Below are positions 51,524 to 60,450 of a stretch of DNA of 64,000 nt, in pieces; position 1 is the stretch's first letter; each line of letters begins with the position of its first letter. This DNA is from Bacillota bacterium. Its GTDB lineage: Bacteria > Bacillota > Clostridia > Oscillospirales > Acutalibacteraceae. The stretch spans positions 372,001-436,000 of the forward strand of contig JAEYPT010000001.1 in NCBI GenBank assembly GCA_023410445.1, read 5' to 3'. The translations under genes and the position numbers were made by a program. The notes under the pieces were generated by a model. It saw only the letters and a list, made by a program, of their open reading frames with translations. It made no database searches and was not told the DNA's origin.

Positions 51524-52788
51524 TGGAATCACTTTTTACCGATTTTTTGCGGGCGCTTGTCTCCACCGTGGGGAATGTGGTACTGATGCTTTCCCTGCTT
51601 CAGCCAAAGTACGGCAAGTGGGTGACCCGCCTTGCCATGCTGGGAATATTGAGCGCCGATATGGGTACCGCGCTTTACTGCTACATCAGCGGGAACCTGA
51701 CCCTGCTGGCAAAGATCGATACGGTGCTGTTTGCCGCGCTGTGCTTTGCCGTAAAGCCACTGTTTAAAGACACGTTCATGCAATGGCTGTTCAGCTATAT
51801 CACCATCCAGAACGTCAGCGATATGGTTATTATTCCAAGCTTTCTTCTTTGCCGGAATATGCCTTACCCGGCCTACGCCAACGTGCTGGTCCGGCTGGTC
51901 CTGTTTTCGCTTTTTTATTGGGTGCTGCGGTTTAAAGTGCGCCCGCTCTACCGCCAGATGGTGGAGCATTGGAACGTGTTTTTCCTTGTGGCGTTGTCCG
52001 TCTATGCCACATTTACCTATTATGTGGTCTCCAGCGACGATATCGTGAAAACCCTAACCGAACAGGCAGTGCCGCTGATGCTCGTTATCGCCATCGCACT
52101 GACGGCTTATACCTCGGTGCTGCAGTGCCTCCAGATCCTGCGGAAAGAATACCGCTTAAAGCAGGACAAAACAAGGCTGGAGCTTTCCGGCGAAGCAATG
52201 AAGCAGCGTCTTTCTGTCATGGATGAATCCGTGCGGCAGATGAGCGTCATCCAGCACGACCAGCGGCACCTCAACGCCGCTCTGCTGGAGCTGATCAAAA
52301 ACGGAGAGACCGACAAGGCCACCGCGCTGATTGAACAGCAGACCGCCAGCCTGCCGCAAAAACCCGCCCGTTACTGCGACAACATCGCGGTCAATGCCGC
52401 CGTGGGCTATTACGCGGCAGTAGCCGCCCAGCGGGGAATCCGCTGCGATCTCCGGCTGGATATTCCTGAAAATCCGCCCTGCTCCGAGCTTGCCCTGTCG
52501 ATGGTGGTTTCCAACCTGTTGGAGAACGCCATCCACGCCTGCGAAAGGCTTGATCCCGATCGGGAGCGATACCTCCGTGCCAGCGCGGTTTACACCGGCC
52601 AGCTGATTCTGGAGGTGGAGAATCCCTATTCCGGTGAAGTGACGCTGAACAAAAACGGTTATCCCGTCGCCCGGGAAGAGGGTCACGGCAGAGGCAGTGA
52701 AAGCGTTCACACCTTTGTGGAGGAAACTGGCGGCGAGATTTTTTATGGGACAAAAAATGATGTTTTCAAGGTGAGATTATTGGTGTAA
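51523..52788 (+). CDS. GHKL sensor histidine kinase (AgrC-like)
   Basis: 421 residues from ATG 51523 (GGAGGGG site). Six membrane helices in about 1-205 are followed by a short dimerisation helix with the candidate phospho-acceptor His in SVIQHDQRHLNAALLEL and a GHKL ATPase domain (SMVVSNLLENAIHACERL, then GHGRGSESVHTFV). It partners the response regulator. Kinases of this type usually sense peptides exported by AgrB-like proteins, but none is encoded nearby. Confidence 0.9.
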   Translation: MESLFTDFLRALVSTVGNVVLMLSLLQPKYGKWVTRLAMLGILSADMGTALYCYISGNLTLLAKIDTVLFAALCFAVKPLFKDTFMQWLFSYITIQNVSDMVIIPSFLLCRNMPYPAYANVLVRLVLFSLFYWVLRFKVRPLYRQMVEHWNVFFLVALSVYATFTYYVVSSDDIVKTLTEQAVPLMLVIAIALTAYTSVLQCLQILRKEYRLKQDKTRLELSGEAMKQRLSVMDESVRQMSVIQHDQRHLNAALLELIKNGETDKATALIEQQTASLPQKPARYCDNIAVNAAVGYYAAVAAQRGIRCDLRLDIPENPPCSELALSMVVSNLLENAIHACERLDPDRERYLRASAVYTGQLILEVENPYSGEVTLNKNGYPVAREEGHGRGSESVHTFVEETGGEIFYGTKNDVFKVRLLV

Positions 52789-52943
52789 GAATGAGCAGCT
52801 TTCCATTTGTCAAGCACTGAATTTGCAGATTTCGCTAACATTAAGTAGAAAAACGAGTCTTTTGAGTATTTTTTGTGCGCTCCCTTTCACTTCATGCTAT
52901 TCTGCCCGCAAGAATGCATGAAGCGGAAGGGAGCGATTTTTTT

Positions 52944-53156
52944 ATGAGTAAACCAGTACAACGAAGGGAAGATCAACCACTCGATGCTCCTAACCGTGAC
53001 GGCAACGTATGGCCGGAGCAGAGCTGCCCGGCCTTTACCCCACGGGGCGGTGCGTTAAAGCACACCTGCTGGTACTGCGTTTACGCGGACTTTCATCAGG
53101 ACAGGCCCCGCGCGCTTGATGTGGGTGTGTGCTATTATCCAAAACGGTTTCAGTAA
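52944..53156 (+). CDS. Small Cys-containing protein of unknown function
   Basis: 70 residues from ATG 52944 (AAGGGAG site 11 bases upstream). It contains QSCPAFTPRGGALKHTCWYCVYADFH and ends with VGVCYYPKRFQ, four Cys spaced like a small metal-binding knuckle. It is polar and cytoplasmic. It follows the kinase gene by 155 bases, and the broken gene at 53171 begins 14 bases later, so the two were probably co-translated. Confidence 0.6.
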   Translation: MSKPVQRREDQPLDAPNRDGNVWPEQSCPAFTPRGGALKHTCWYCVYADFHQDRPRALDVGVCYYPKRFQ

Positions 53157-53170
53157 AGGGGAAGGCGAAC

Positions 53171-53464
53171 ATGTCGCGAGATGGGATTCTATTAAGCAAC
53201 GAAATGGAAACGGCCTACAAAACCGTGTCGGATGATCTCGGTATTTCCATGGAGCAGACGCTGACCGGAGCCCTGTAGCTATTCATGGAGTGGATGCTGC
53301 TGAGCGGTATCCCGGTTCCGCGGATGACGGAAAGCTGCGGCAGATCACAAAACCAGAGCACGGACCTTACAGATTTGTCGGAAACGGCGTTGTATTTCGG
53401 CGACCGGTCTTACGATATACTGTCTAAAAAAACACAGGGAAGCAAGAGGAAAACGGAATGCTGA
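53171..53464 (+). pseudogene. Small gene interrupted by an in-frame TAG
   Basis: ATG 53171 is preceded by GGGGAAGG. The frame reads 35 codons to TAG at 53276-53278, then continues open for 61 codons to TGA at 53462-53464. The first part (METAYKTVSDDLGISMEQTL) resembles the start of a RelB/DinJ-type antitoxin or similar small ribbon-helix-helix protein, but this is weak. One base substitution explains the interruption. Confidence 0.5.
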
Positions 53465-53683
53465 ATAAAGGAAAAAAGTGCCTTGGACCCATTTTGCGAG
53501 AGTACCCATATCTAGCCGTTTTCACGGCGGAAACCTGATCTGCGCATTGCGGCGCAGGTAAACAGAAAATTCAGTTTTAGTTTAGGGGCAGCTTGGTGCT
53601 GCTTCCTTTCTTTTTTCTGCAGATGGGAATTGTCACACCTTTCTCACAGTCGGAAGTGCCGAACTCAGAACTTCCGACGAACC
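53465..53683 (+). other. Non-coding stretch with terminator-like hairpin
   Basis: GCAGC-TTGGT-GCTGC near 53587-53601, followed by a T/C-rich tail (TTCCTTTCTTTTTTC), can end transcripts from the Agr-like region. A second inverted repeat, CGGAAGT/ACTTCCG (53651-53676), lies ahead of the TetR promoter. Confidence 0.55.
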
Positions 53684-53734
53684 TTGACAAACGAAAACAC
53701 TCTGAATATAATAAAGTAAACTTACAGTTTACTT
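53684..53734 (+). promoter_or_regulatory. Consensus promoter and operator of the TetR-Acg operon
   Basis: TTGACA (53684-53689), 17 bases, TATAAT (53707-53712), immediately followed by the inverted repeat AAGTAAAC-TTACA-GTTTACTT (53714-53734). The operator covers the transcription start, as for TetR autorepression. Confidence 0.85.
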
Positions 53735-53767
53735 AACAACAACCATGTGCAATCGAGGCGCTATCAA

Positions 53768-54451
53768 ATGAGTTATGACGGCAGAAAGCGGCAGGAAAAA
53801 GAAATCAGGCGGAAAGACATCATTGACGCGGCGGAGCGGGTGTTTTTTTCTAAGGGATATGAAAACGCTTCGATGGATGAAGTGGCAAAAGAGGCGGAGT
53901 TCAGCAAGCGAACCGTCTATGTTTATTTCAGCAGCAAGGAGCAGATCTATTTCGAGATCATGATCCGGGGCTACCGACTGTTGATTGAGATGATCGAAAA
54001 CAGTTTCCACCAAAACCCTCCCCGAACTGCCAGGGAGGAGCTTTACAGCATCTTTTTTACATTTTATAACTTCAGCCAGGAATGCCCGGAGTATTTTCGG
54101 GCCATCATGGAGTATGAGACGAAAGACCCAGAAAATCGGACCGGCGTAAAGGACGCTTCCCGAACGGCATGCTACCGCTTGGGCGAGCAGATTTTCGGTT
54201 ATCTGCTGCACGCTCTGCAGCGCAGTGCTGCGGAGGGAACGCTTATGAGCGGGCTTGATGCAGAGAAAACTGCGCTGATTCTCTGGGCCTCCACGGTTGG
54301 GGTATATAACACGGCGAAAAAAAAGGCGGAGTATCTTCGAAATTACCACGGGATTGAATCCGGCGAGTTCCTGACGGAATCTTTCCATTGGATGATGCTG
54401 ATGATCGGCGAGGACGGAGGGAATCAGGATGAAAAGAAAAATGGCGTTTAG
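53768..54451 (+). CDS. TetR family transcriptional regulator
   Basis: 227 residues from ATG 53768 (GAGG site). An N-terminal helix-turn-helix (about residues 12-58 with SMDEVAKEAEFSKRTVYVYF) is followed by a long helical ligand domain. It overlaps the oxidoreductase gene by 23 bases, so repressor and enzyme are co-expressed. The palindrome in the promoter is its likely binding site. Confidence 0.92.
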   Translation: MSYDGRKRQEKEIRRKDIIDAAERVFFSKGYENASMDEVAKEAEFSKRTVYVYFSSKEQIYFEIMIRGYRLLIEMIENSFHQNPPRTAREELYSIFFTFYNFSQECPEYFRAIMEYETKDPENRTGVKDASRTACYRLGEQIFGYLLHALQRSAAEGTLMSGLDAEKTALILWASTVGVYNTAKKKAEYLRNYHGIESGEFLTESFHWMMLMIGEDGGNQDEKKNGV

Positions 54452-55628
54452 AATAGCAGGTTTTCTTACTGCCGGTTCCGCCGCATTGTGCGTGATTGCT
54501 ATCATCGTACTCTATGTTATCAGCGGAGGTTATATGAAACAGACTTATATGGAACCCTGGTCGAAGAGCTACGCCGAAAATTATTCCGACCCTCGGGTAC
54601 GGCTGACAGCCGCGGGACTGCTTGCAGCAAGCAACCACAATATGCAGCCCTGGATCGTACGGCTTGATGGTGCCGACTCCATGACGTTTTGGCTCTATGC
54701 CGACAACTCGCGCATGACCAAAGAGGTTGACCCGGACGCGCGGCAGATGATGATATCGCAGGGCACATTCCTTGAATATGTTGCCGTGGCCGGGGAAAAG
54801 GAAGGCTATCATGCCGATATCAGCCTTTTCCCCGACGGGAATTACGACGAAGCCCATCTGTCGGAAAGCATGAATACAAAGCCGGTGGCAAAAATTACGC
54901 TCACAAAGGCAAAGGCGGAAAGCAGCCAGCTGTATGACGCACTTTTTCTACCGGATACCAATCGGGAAGCCTATCGGTCGGAAAATTTGACCGGGGCGCA
55001 GAGCTCTGCGCTGGAATCACTTTCCTCCGAGAGCGGAATTTCTGTCAAGATCTTTCAGGATCGGGAAAATCTTGCAAACATTGGTCAATTCGCCATGCAA
55101 AGCGCGGTGATTGAAGCGGGTGTTTCCCGTGTGATGGAGGAATCAAACGTCATCTTCCGCGCAAACGAATACCAGAAGAATCAATACCGCTACGGATATT
55201 CGGTGGAGGGTCAGGGAACCTCTGGATTTATGAGGCATATCCTGCAGGGACTGGTCACGCTTTTTCCTTCTATGAATACCGGAAAGGCCGCCTCGCAGAA
55301 TTTTATCAGTTCCACCCAAACCTCCGTCGATCATACTCCGGCCTACGCCATGATTATTTCCGCGGGGAATAGCCGCGCCGAACAGGTTGAAAGCGGCATC
55401 CTTTACAGCAAGATGGTACTCATCGGGCATGAGCTTGGGCTGGCGATGCAGCCGCTCAGTCAGGTGTTGGAGGAGTACCCCGAGATGAAGATTCCTTATG
55501 CAGAGTTTAAAAAAGCGTATGCTCCGGTGGGAGGTACGGTGCAAATGCTCTTCCGCGTTGGAGTTCCCACAAAAAATGTACCGCTGAGTATGCGGCGCGA
55601 TGTGCAGAGCCTGATAAAATCCAATTAG
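54429..55628 (+). CDS. Acg family FMN-binding oxidoreductase, membrane-anchored
   Basis: 399 residues, nitroreductase-like fold of the Acg family. A membrane anchor (about 10-35) is followed by the family start RLTAAGLLAASNHNMQPWIV and a late LIGHELGLAMQPLSQ segment. These proteins bind flavin and some are thought to store rather than turn over it. Control by the co-transcribed TetR protein suggests induction by a small toxic or redox-active compound (inference). Confidence 0.82.
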   Translation: MKRKMAFRIAGFLTAGSAALCVIAIIVLYVISGGYMKQTYMEPWSKSYAENYSDPRVRLTAAGLLAASNHNMQPWIVRLDGADSMTFWLYADNSRMTKEVDPDARQMMISQGTFLEYVAVAGEKEGYHADISLFPDGNYDEAHLSESMNTKPVAKITLTKAKAESSQLYDALFLPDTNREAYRSENLTGAQSSALESLSSESGISVKIFQDRENLANIGQFAMQSAVIEAGVSRVMEESNVIFRANEYQKNQYRYGYSVEGQGTSGFMRHILQGLVTLFPSMNTGKAASQNFISSTQTSVDHTPAYAMIISAGNSRAEQVESGILYSKMVLIGHELGLAMQPLSQVLEEYPEMKIPYAEFKKAYAPVGGTVQMLFRVGVPTKNVPLSMRRDVQSLIKSN

Positions 55629-55707
55629 CTGGCCGCCGCGTCCGGTATAATTGGAACTGCCCCGGCATAAAAATAAACCAGCCTTTCCTTGCATGGGGGG
55701 GACCGGC

Positions 55708-55875
55708 ATGAAGGTGATGGCGGGGATCACGATTGTTCTGGCTGTGCTGGGACTTTTCAGCGCGCTGCGCAGCGACGGGGGCAGCGAGTGGAGCGGCCCG
55801 GTTCTCAGGTTTTCGCTGCTGGTTTTATCCTGCGTGGGCGGATTTTTTGCCGTGCTTTTTCTGATCATTTATTAA
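55708..55875 (+). CDS. Small two-helix membrane protein
   Basis: 55 residues from ATG 55708, preceded by GGGGGG. Two hydrophobic helices flank a short Asp/Gly/Ser loop. No family recognised. It follows the oxidoreductase gene by 79 bases on the same strand. Confidence 0.5.
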   Translation: MKVMAGITIVLAVLGLFSALRSDGGSEWSGPVLRFSLLVLSCVGGFFAVLFLIIY

Positions 55876-56029
55876 GGACCCGTCCTCATAGTACTCATTG
55901 CTGCGGTGATTTTTCCCCAAGTTGCATTGAAAAAGCTCGGAATACGGAAAGCATTTCGAGCTTTTCGGCTTGTCTGATGGAATTTTCCCGCCGTGTTGGT
56001 GTTTTCCTTTATTGGAGCAGGCTCTAAAA

Positions 56030-56056
56030 CAGCCGGTCCCTTTTGGGGGCCGGCTG
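56030..56056 (-). terminator. Terminator of the symporter operon
   Basis: CAGCCGGTCCC pairs with GGGGCCGGCTG around TTTTG and is followed on the minus strand by TTTTAG. Confidence 0.7.
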
Positions 56057-56089
56057 ACTTGCGCTTATTCGTTTGATTTGTTGGGAAAC

Positions 56090-56278
56090 CTATTCTTTCA
56101 GCCGGTTCTGTTCGACGCAGTCGCGCAGATCTTTTTCGCTTTGAATGTCTTCCCGGAGCAGAGCCTGCTGTGTTTCCTCCGGCAGTGAGAGAAAATAGTC
56201 CTCGAGATACGGGTCCTCGTCAAAAAGCTGCCGGAAAATGGGATGGAGCACTGAAAAATCACTGTCCGTTTGAACCAC
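56090..56278 (-). CDS. Small acidic protein of unknown function
   Basis: 62 residues, GTG start with GAGG immediately upstream, so the true start may be a few codons further in. The pattern HPIFRQLFDEDPYLEDYFLSLPEETQQALL recurs, as I recall, in short Clostridia proteins. It is highly acidic and helical. It lies 31 bases after the symporter gene in the same transcript. Confidence 0.55.
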   Translation of the reverse strand: MVQTDSDFSVLHPIFRQLFDEDPYLEDYFLSLPEETQQALLREDIQSEKDLRDCVEQNRLKE

Positions 56279-56309
56279 CTCGCGAATAGTTTTGGCTTCT
56301 TCGCGAAAA

Positions 56310-57260
56310 TTATGCCGGATTTTTCTGCCGACGGATCAGCAGACGAGTCGTGATGGAGGCAAGCAGCTGTTGGAACAGGGTGCCGATCATCACGGGGAAC
56401 ATAACCTCAGGGGGAAAATACGCGGCGGCAATCACGGCTCCGGCACTGATGTTGCGCATTCCGCAGGCCAGCGACATGGAAGCGACAACATCGTCCTTCT
56501 GCCGGGACAGCAGAGCGAAAAGCCAGCCCGCGGCGTAGCCGGAAACGGCGAGCACAAAGATCACCGCTGTAACGCCGAACAGAATCGGCGTCATATGCAG
56601 AATAAACGGAGCGACCCGCGTGGAATTGATCATAATAATCAGAATCAGGGCCAATTTTCCGTAAGGAGCGAGGATCGGAGTCAGCTTCCGGCCAGCGCGG
56701 CCTCCGGAGCACTGGTTGATGATCATGGAGGCAAGTGCTGGAAGAGCAACCATCCAGATTAGGTCTCGCATCATACCCATTACGTCGATTTTAATGTTTG
56801 CGCCCACCAGAACGTGCAGACTGAATGGCAGCACAAACGGCGCAGCAAGCGTGTCGATCAGAAGAACGGAGAGCGTCAGGGAGGCGCTGCCTCCCGCCAT
56901 GGCGCACCACATGGAAGCGGCAACGGCGGTCGGAACGACATATTCCAGAACGGAACCCGTAATCAGATAGGGATTTCCGGGGAAAAACAGCTTCCCGAGT
57001 CCCAGGGCGAAAAGCGGAATCATAACGTGAATAATTACGAAGGTTGCAACGATGGGCAGCGGATGCCGGGCGATGTCGAGTACCTGGCGGAAACTTGCGC
57101 TCAAAGCGCCGGTAAACGTCATAAACGCGAATATGTAAGGTACCAGAAAGGTCAGCGTACCGATTGCGTCGTGAAATAAGACCCCGAGGGTCAGACAGCA
57201 AAACACAATCAGCGGCATCCATTTCCCGGCGAAACGGTTAAAGGAATTCATAAAACGCAT
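56310..57260 (-). CDS. Bile acid:sodium symporter family protein
   Basis: 316 residues from ATG 57260 (GGGAGA site). About nine or ten membrane helices; typical BASS/SBF features include FTGALSASFRQVL, the cross-over region EYVVPTAVAASMWCAMAGGSASLTLSVLLID and the late ACGMRNISAGAVIAAAYFPP. It is a secondary transporter for an organic anion. The substrate in this branch is not known. Confidence 0.85.
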   Translation of the reverse strand: MRFMNSFNRFAGKWMPLIVFCCLTLGVLFHDAIGTLTFLVPYIFAFMTFTGALSASFRQVLDIARHPLPIVATFVIIHVMIPLFALGLGKLFFPGNPYLITGSVLEYVVPTAVAASMWCAMAGGSASLTLSVLLIDTLAAPFVLPFSLHVLVGANIKIDVMGMMRDLIWMVALPALASMIINQCSGGRAGRKLTPILAPYGKLALILIIMINSTRVAPFILHMTPILFGVTAVIFVLAVSGYAAGWLFALLSRQKDDVVASMSLACGMRNISAGAVIAAAYFPPEVMFPVMIGTLFQQLLASITTRLLIRRQKNPA

Positions 57261-57428
57261 GCTTGCAAAGTCTCCCGTATTGTTTTTACTATCTATTTTA
57301 CTCGCTTTTCGAGTAAATCGCAAACAAGCCTCGGAAGCAGAAAACTCTACGGCACCTTACAGAATGGTTAAATTCATCATAATGCTCCCTGCAAACCAAG
57401 GGGCATTTTTGTTATTATAGCAAATCCC

Positions 57429-57457
57429 TTGCTAACGCTAGTTAAATATATTATTAT
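57429..57457 (+). promoter_or_regulatory. Promoter of the first acyltransferase gene
   Basis: TTGCTA (57429-57434), 17 bases, TATTAT (57452-57457), within DNA that turns sharply AT-rich from about 57400. Confidence 0.55.
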
Positions 57458-57490
57458 TATTTTATTATTTTTTCAAAAGGAGGGAAACAA

Positions 57491-58531
57491 ATGAACTCTA
57501 ATAAAAGGGTTGACTTTTTAGATATTGCTAAAGGTTTTACAATGATATGCGTTTTATTGGGGCATACATGGGGAATACCTGATGTACTTTATCGTTTTTG
57601 CTTTTCATTTCATATGCCATTATTCTTTATTGTTAGTGGATATTTTTTCCATTCTAAGGATGACCATAAAACCTTCTTAAAGAAAGAAAGCAAAGCTTTA
57701 TTACTGCCTTACATTGTCACATGTTTATTAATAATTCTAATCTCAATCATTTTGAATATTTTAAAGAATAATACAATTATACCTGATTTTATAAAATGGA
57801 CATTGGCTTCACTATATGGGATCTGTGTAAAGACAGTAAGTTGGCCTATTAATATTATTCCCATTGGGGCTATTTGGTTTCTTCTTGCTCTATTTACAGC
57901 AAGATTCATTTTATATGAAGTTATTGATAAGAAGGGAGAATGGCTTTGGGTTATTTTAATTGCGTACACTGGATACGCAATGACACAATATATTTGGCTG
58001 CCTTTAAGCATTCAGGCAGGCATGACGGCTACTTTTTTTGTTTACGTGGGTGTTCTCATCCGCAGATACAACCTATTTGAAAAAGGAAAGTTTCCTCGCG
58101 TCTTTTGCTACGGAATGTTTGCAGTATGGGCTTTCGATGTATATTATTGTGGCAACCTTGCTATGTCAATCAATCAATATGGGGATGGATTAATCGATGT
58201 TATAGGCGCTGTATGCGGTACGTTCTGTGTAATCTGGATATCTCGCTTTTGCGAAGAACATTTAACTGAAGTTGTTTTACCGTTTAAACAAATAGGAAAG
58301 ATGACGCTAGGAATTCTTTGCCTTCACCTAATCGAAAAAAATATCTTTCCTTGGATTACCGTTTATAAATGGCTTGGAATACAAGTTATTACCGGAACCT
58401 GGTTCGTTCGGTTTGTTCTACGCATTTTACTGGTGTCCATAATGATATTAGTTGTATATTTTACGCCTGTTTTAAGTAAAATATTTTTTCCACAGGTTGA
58501 GAAAAATAAAAACAAAGGCATAATATTATAA
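57491..58531 (+). CDS. Acyltransferase family membrane protein (fucose 4-O-acetylase type)
   Basis: 346 residues, ATG 57491 after AAAAGGAGGG. About ten membrane helices. The family start RVDFLDIAKGFTMICVLLGH followed by FHMPLFFIVSGYFF is classic for acyltransferase 3 / NolL-like O-acetylases that modify cell-surface sugars. Codon use is AT-rich, unlike its neighbours, which suggests recent transfer. It lies just outside the 58610-58839 repeat. Confidence 0.88.
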   Translation: MNSNKRVDFLDIAKGFTMICVLLGHTWGIPDVLYRFCFSFHMPLFFIVSGYFFHSKDDHKTFLKKESKALLLPYIVTCLLIILISIILNILKNNTIIPDFIKWTLASLYGICVKTVSWPINIIPIGAIWFLLALFTARFILYEVIDKKGEWLWVILIAYTGYAMTQYIWLPLSIQAGMTATFFVYVGVLIRRYNLFEKGKFPRVFCYGMFAVWAFDVYYCGNLAMSINQYGDGLIDVIGAVCGTFCVIWISRFCEEHLTEVVLPFKQIGKMTLGILCLHLIEKNIFPWITVYKWLGIQVITGTWFVRFVLRILLVSIMILVVYFTPVLSKIFFPQVEKNKNKGIIL

Positions 58532-58609
58532 AAATCTACTGAGTACTAGATGATAGTGTATACAGGGGTTATTAATCACCACCGCGCAAGTTAGAAAAAA
58601 GACCCGAAT

Positions 58610-58839
58610 AGCTCTAATGTCTTTTTCCCTTTTTATTACAATGCATATTCACTTTTTGAAAATTTTGAGATATAACAATTATATTATATTCTGAACTGAA
58701 TTTTTTCCAATTTTTTACGTATTTTTGCGTAACTAGCTTAGATAAAGTAACAGCCTCGAAAGCCGCATAAGCATCGGCTCTTCGAGGCTGTTTTTAGTGG
58801 TGGGCCATCAGGAACTCGAGCCCCGGACCGACCGGTTAT
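58610..58839. repeat. Long imperfect direct repeat, copy 1 (tRNA-associated)
   Basis: About 230 bases aligned by eye with 60201-60450. Shared blocks include ATGCATATTCACTTTTT, AATTTTGAGATATAA, CGTATTTTTGCGT, GATAAAG and CGAAAGCCGCAT, followed by the tRNA 3' half. The copies differ by scattered substitutions and a net 20-base length change. Confidence 0.85.
58799..58839 (-). pseudogene. tRNA 3'-half fragment (copy of the CAT tRNA)
   Basis: 41 bases identical to the 3' half of the tRNA at 60409-60485 except for two substitutions. Identity starts at the CCA end and stops abruptly within the anticodon loop, the usual crossover site of tyrosine recombinases in tRNA genes. Confidence 0.85.
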
Positions 58840-58861
58840 CTGCTTGCAGGGGCATTTTTGT

Positions 58862-59941
58862 TTATCTACAGAATTTTACCAATTTGTGTTTTTGGGAAAC
58901 CGCATCGAATGTAATACTTATTACAATTGAAAGAAGCAATACCACTGATATCTGAAATCCAATATTTCTTTGTTTAAAAGCGGGCAATAAAATATACATT
59001 AACCTTATTATTATTTGGTGAATCATAAATAAATATAGAGATATGCTTCCTAAATAAGTCAGTATCCTGTTTTCAAGGATTTTGCTTATGATCCCATTGC
59101 AAAGAGTAAAAATCATTATTAGAATAATATTATAGGGGAGAAAATAAGTAACATACATAAATGAAACAGGTATAAATTGTAAGTGGCTTAACAAAAACAT
59201 GGATGAAAAAGATAACAAAAAGCCTAATATCTCAATGAGAGAAGTATTTTTACAATTTAGCTTAATTTTCACTAGGTCTTTATAGATGCTTCCGAGTAAA
59301 CAGCCAATTGTAAAGTCAAATAATCTGGATAAAGGATTTATGTAAATAATCCCTTTTACGAAATCTGCTGATGACTTCATTAATATTTCAGCTTCTAAGA
59401 AAACAATACAGTAGATAAATAAAATTAATACAGATTTTACTTTGATGCTAGGTTTGTATTTGCTAATCAAATAGAGAATACAGGGATATAATAAATAGAG
59501 TAACAAAATAGTGGACAAAAACCATGATACTGCATTAAACCCAAAATAAATGTGTGGATCGGGGAAATAACTTTGTATTAATAGAACATTGGCAATCGCA
59601 TTTAAGAAAAAATGTCCATCAAGATTTATATTGTCAAACAAATACAGGATAAAAGCAATTAAAAAAGTCGTTATGTGAATAGGGAAGAATTTTTTATACT
59701 TTATTGTTGCTGTTTTTATCATGTCTTTTATTTGAAGAGCTTCGCTATATTCATCAATGTGTCGATATGAAAGCAAAAATCCAGATGTCACGATAAAAAA
59801 TTGGACTGAAAAGGCCCCCGCCCTGCAAAGCATGGATTGAAGAAAAGAAGGGAGTGGGGAATAGTCATTAATGTGATTTAGAAAAATAAGTAAAAACATT
59901 AGGAAGCGAAGAGATTGTATTGATATAAAATGTTTTTTCAT
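58862..59941 (-). CDS. Acyltransferase 3 family membrane protein (OafA type)
   Basis: 359 residues, ATG 59941 with GGAG 6 bases upstream. About ten membrane helices; the start has IQSLRFLMFLLIFLNH and FSVQFFIVTSGFLLSYR, the Arg/His motifs of membrane O-acyltransferases acting on surface polysaccharides. Strongly AT-rich. It lies between the two repeat copies. Confidence 0.9.
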   Translation of the reverse strand: MKKHFISIQSLRFLMFLLIFLNHINDYSPLPSFLQSMLCRAGAFSVQFFIVTSGFLLSYRHIDEYSEALQIKDMIKTATIKYKKFFPIHITTFLIAFILYLFDNINLDGHFFLNAIANVLLIQSYFPDPHIYFGFNAVSWFLSTILLLYLLYPCILYLISKYKPSIKVKSVLILFIYCIVFLEAEILMKSSADFVKGIIYINPLSRLFDFTIGCLLGSIYKDLVKIKLNCKNTSLIEILGFLLSFSSMFLLSHLQFIPVSFMYVTYFLPYNIILIMIFTLCNGIISKILENRILTYLGSISLYLFMIHQIIIRLMYILLPAFKQRNIGFQISVVLLLSIVISITFDAVSQKHKLVKFCR

Positions 59942-60408
59942 ACGGTCTCCATACTGTGTAATCTCGTTTAATAGTCGGGAGTAGGGGCAAACAGCTTGTG
60001 GACATCTTAACCCGCTATTATAATTTTAGTGATGAGATTCAGCCCGTGCACCACGGAAGTGAAAATAGAACTACATCATTATATCGCAGCGTCTATCATC
60101 AGGCAATAAATTTTCATGAGAGAATTCTTCGAATAGCCTAGCTTGATCAACGCCGAACTGCAGCAATCCCCGCCGATCGGCGGGGATTTGCGATTCATTT
60201 AGCCCTAAAGTCATTTTTCTTTTTATTGAAATGCATATTCACTTTTTAATAATTTTGAGATATAATAATTATATCGTACTTTTACTTAAATTTTGACTTG
60301 CATCTTTTTAATTATTTGCGTATTTTTGCGTGCTTTTGCGTGACATGCTTGGATAAAGCAATAGTCCCGAAAGCCGCATGAATGCTGGACTTTCGGGACT
60401 ATTTTGAT
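59942..60408. other. Gap between acyltransferase and tRNA, with repeat copy 2
   Basis: No gene. It contains the palindromic hairpin AATCCCCGCC-GATC-GGCGGGGATT (about 60157-60188), then the second repeat copy running into the tRNA. Confidence 0.6.
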
Positions 60409-60450
60409 TGGTGGGCCATCAGGGACTCGAACCCCGGACCGACCGGTTAT
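60201..60450. repeat. Long imperfect direct repeat, copy 2 (with intact tRNA)
   Basis: Partner of 58610-58839. Here the repeat runs into a complete tRNA. A CCCGAAAG/CTTTCGGG hairpin (about 60366-60398) corresponds to the CTCGAA/TTCGAG hairpin of copy 1; the two stems differ in sequence but keep pairing, showing compensatory change. Confidence 0.85.

Larger units (their letters stand above)
58532..58861. other. Gap between the acyltransferases, mostly repeat copy 1
   Basis: No gene. It contains the first copy of the long repeat, ending in a tRNA fragment, and the end of the second acyltransferase gene. Confidence 0.6.

Noticed and set aside
53459..53539. 26-codon frame after the broken gene, possible signal peptide (AgrD-like)
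   Set aside because: It has no amphipathic leader, no Cys-containing ring motif and no acidic tail, so it does not look like an Agr pheromone.
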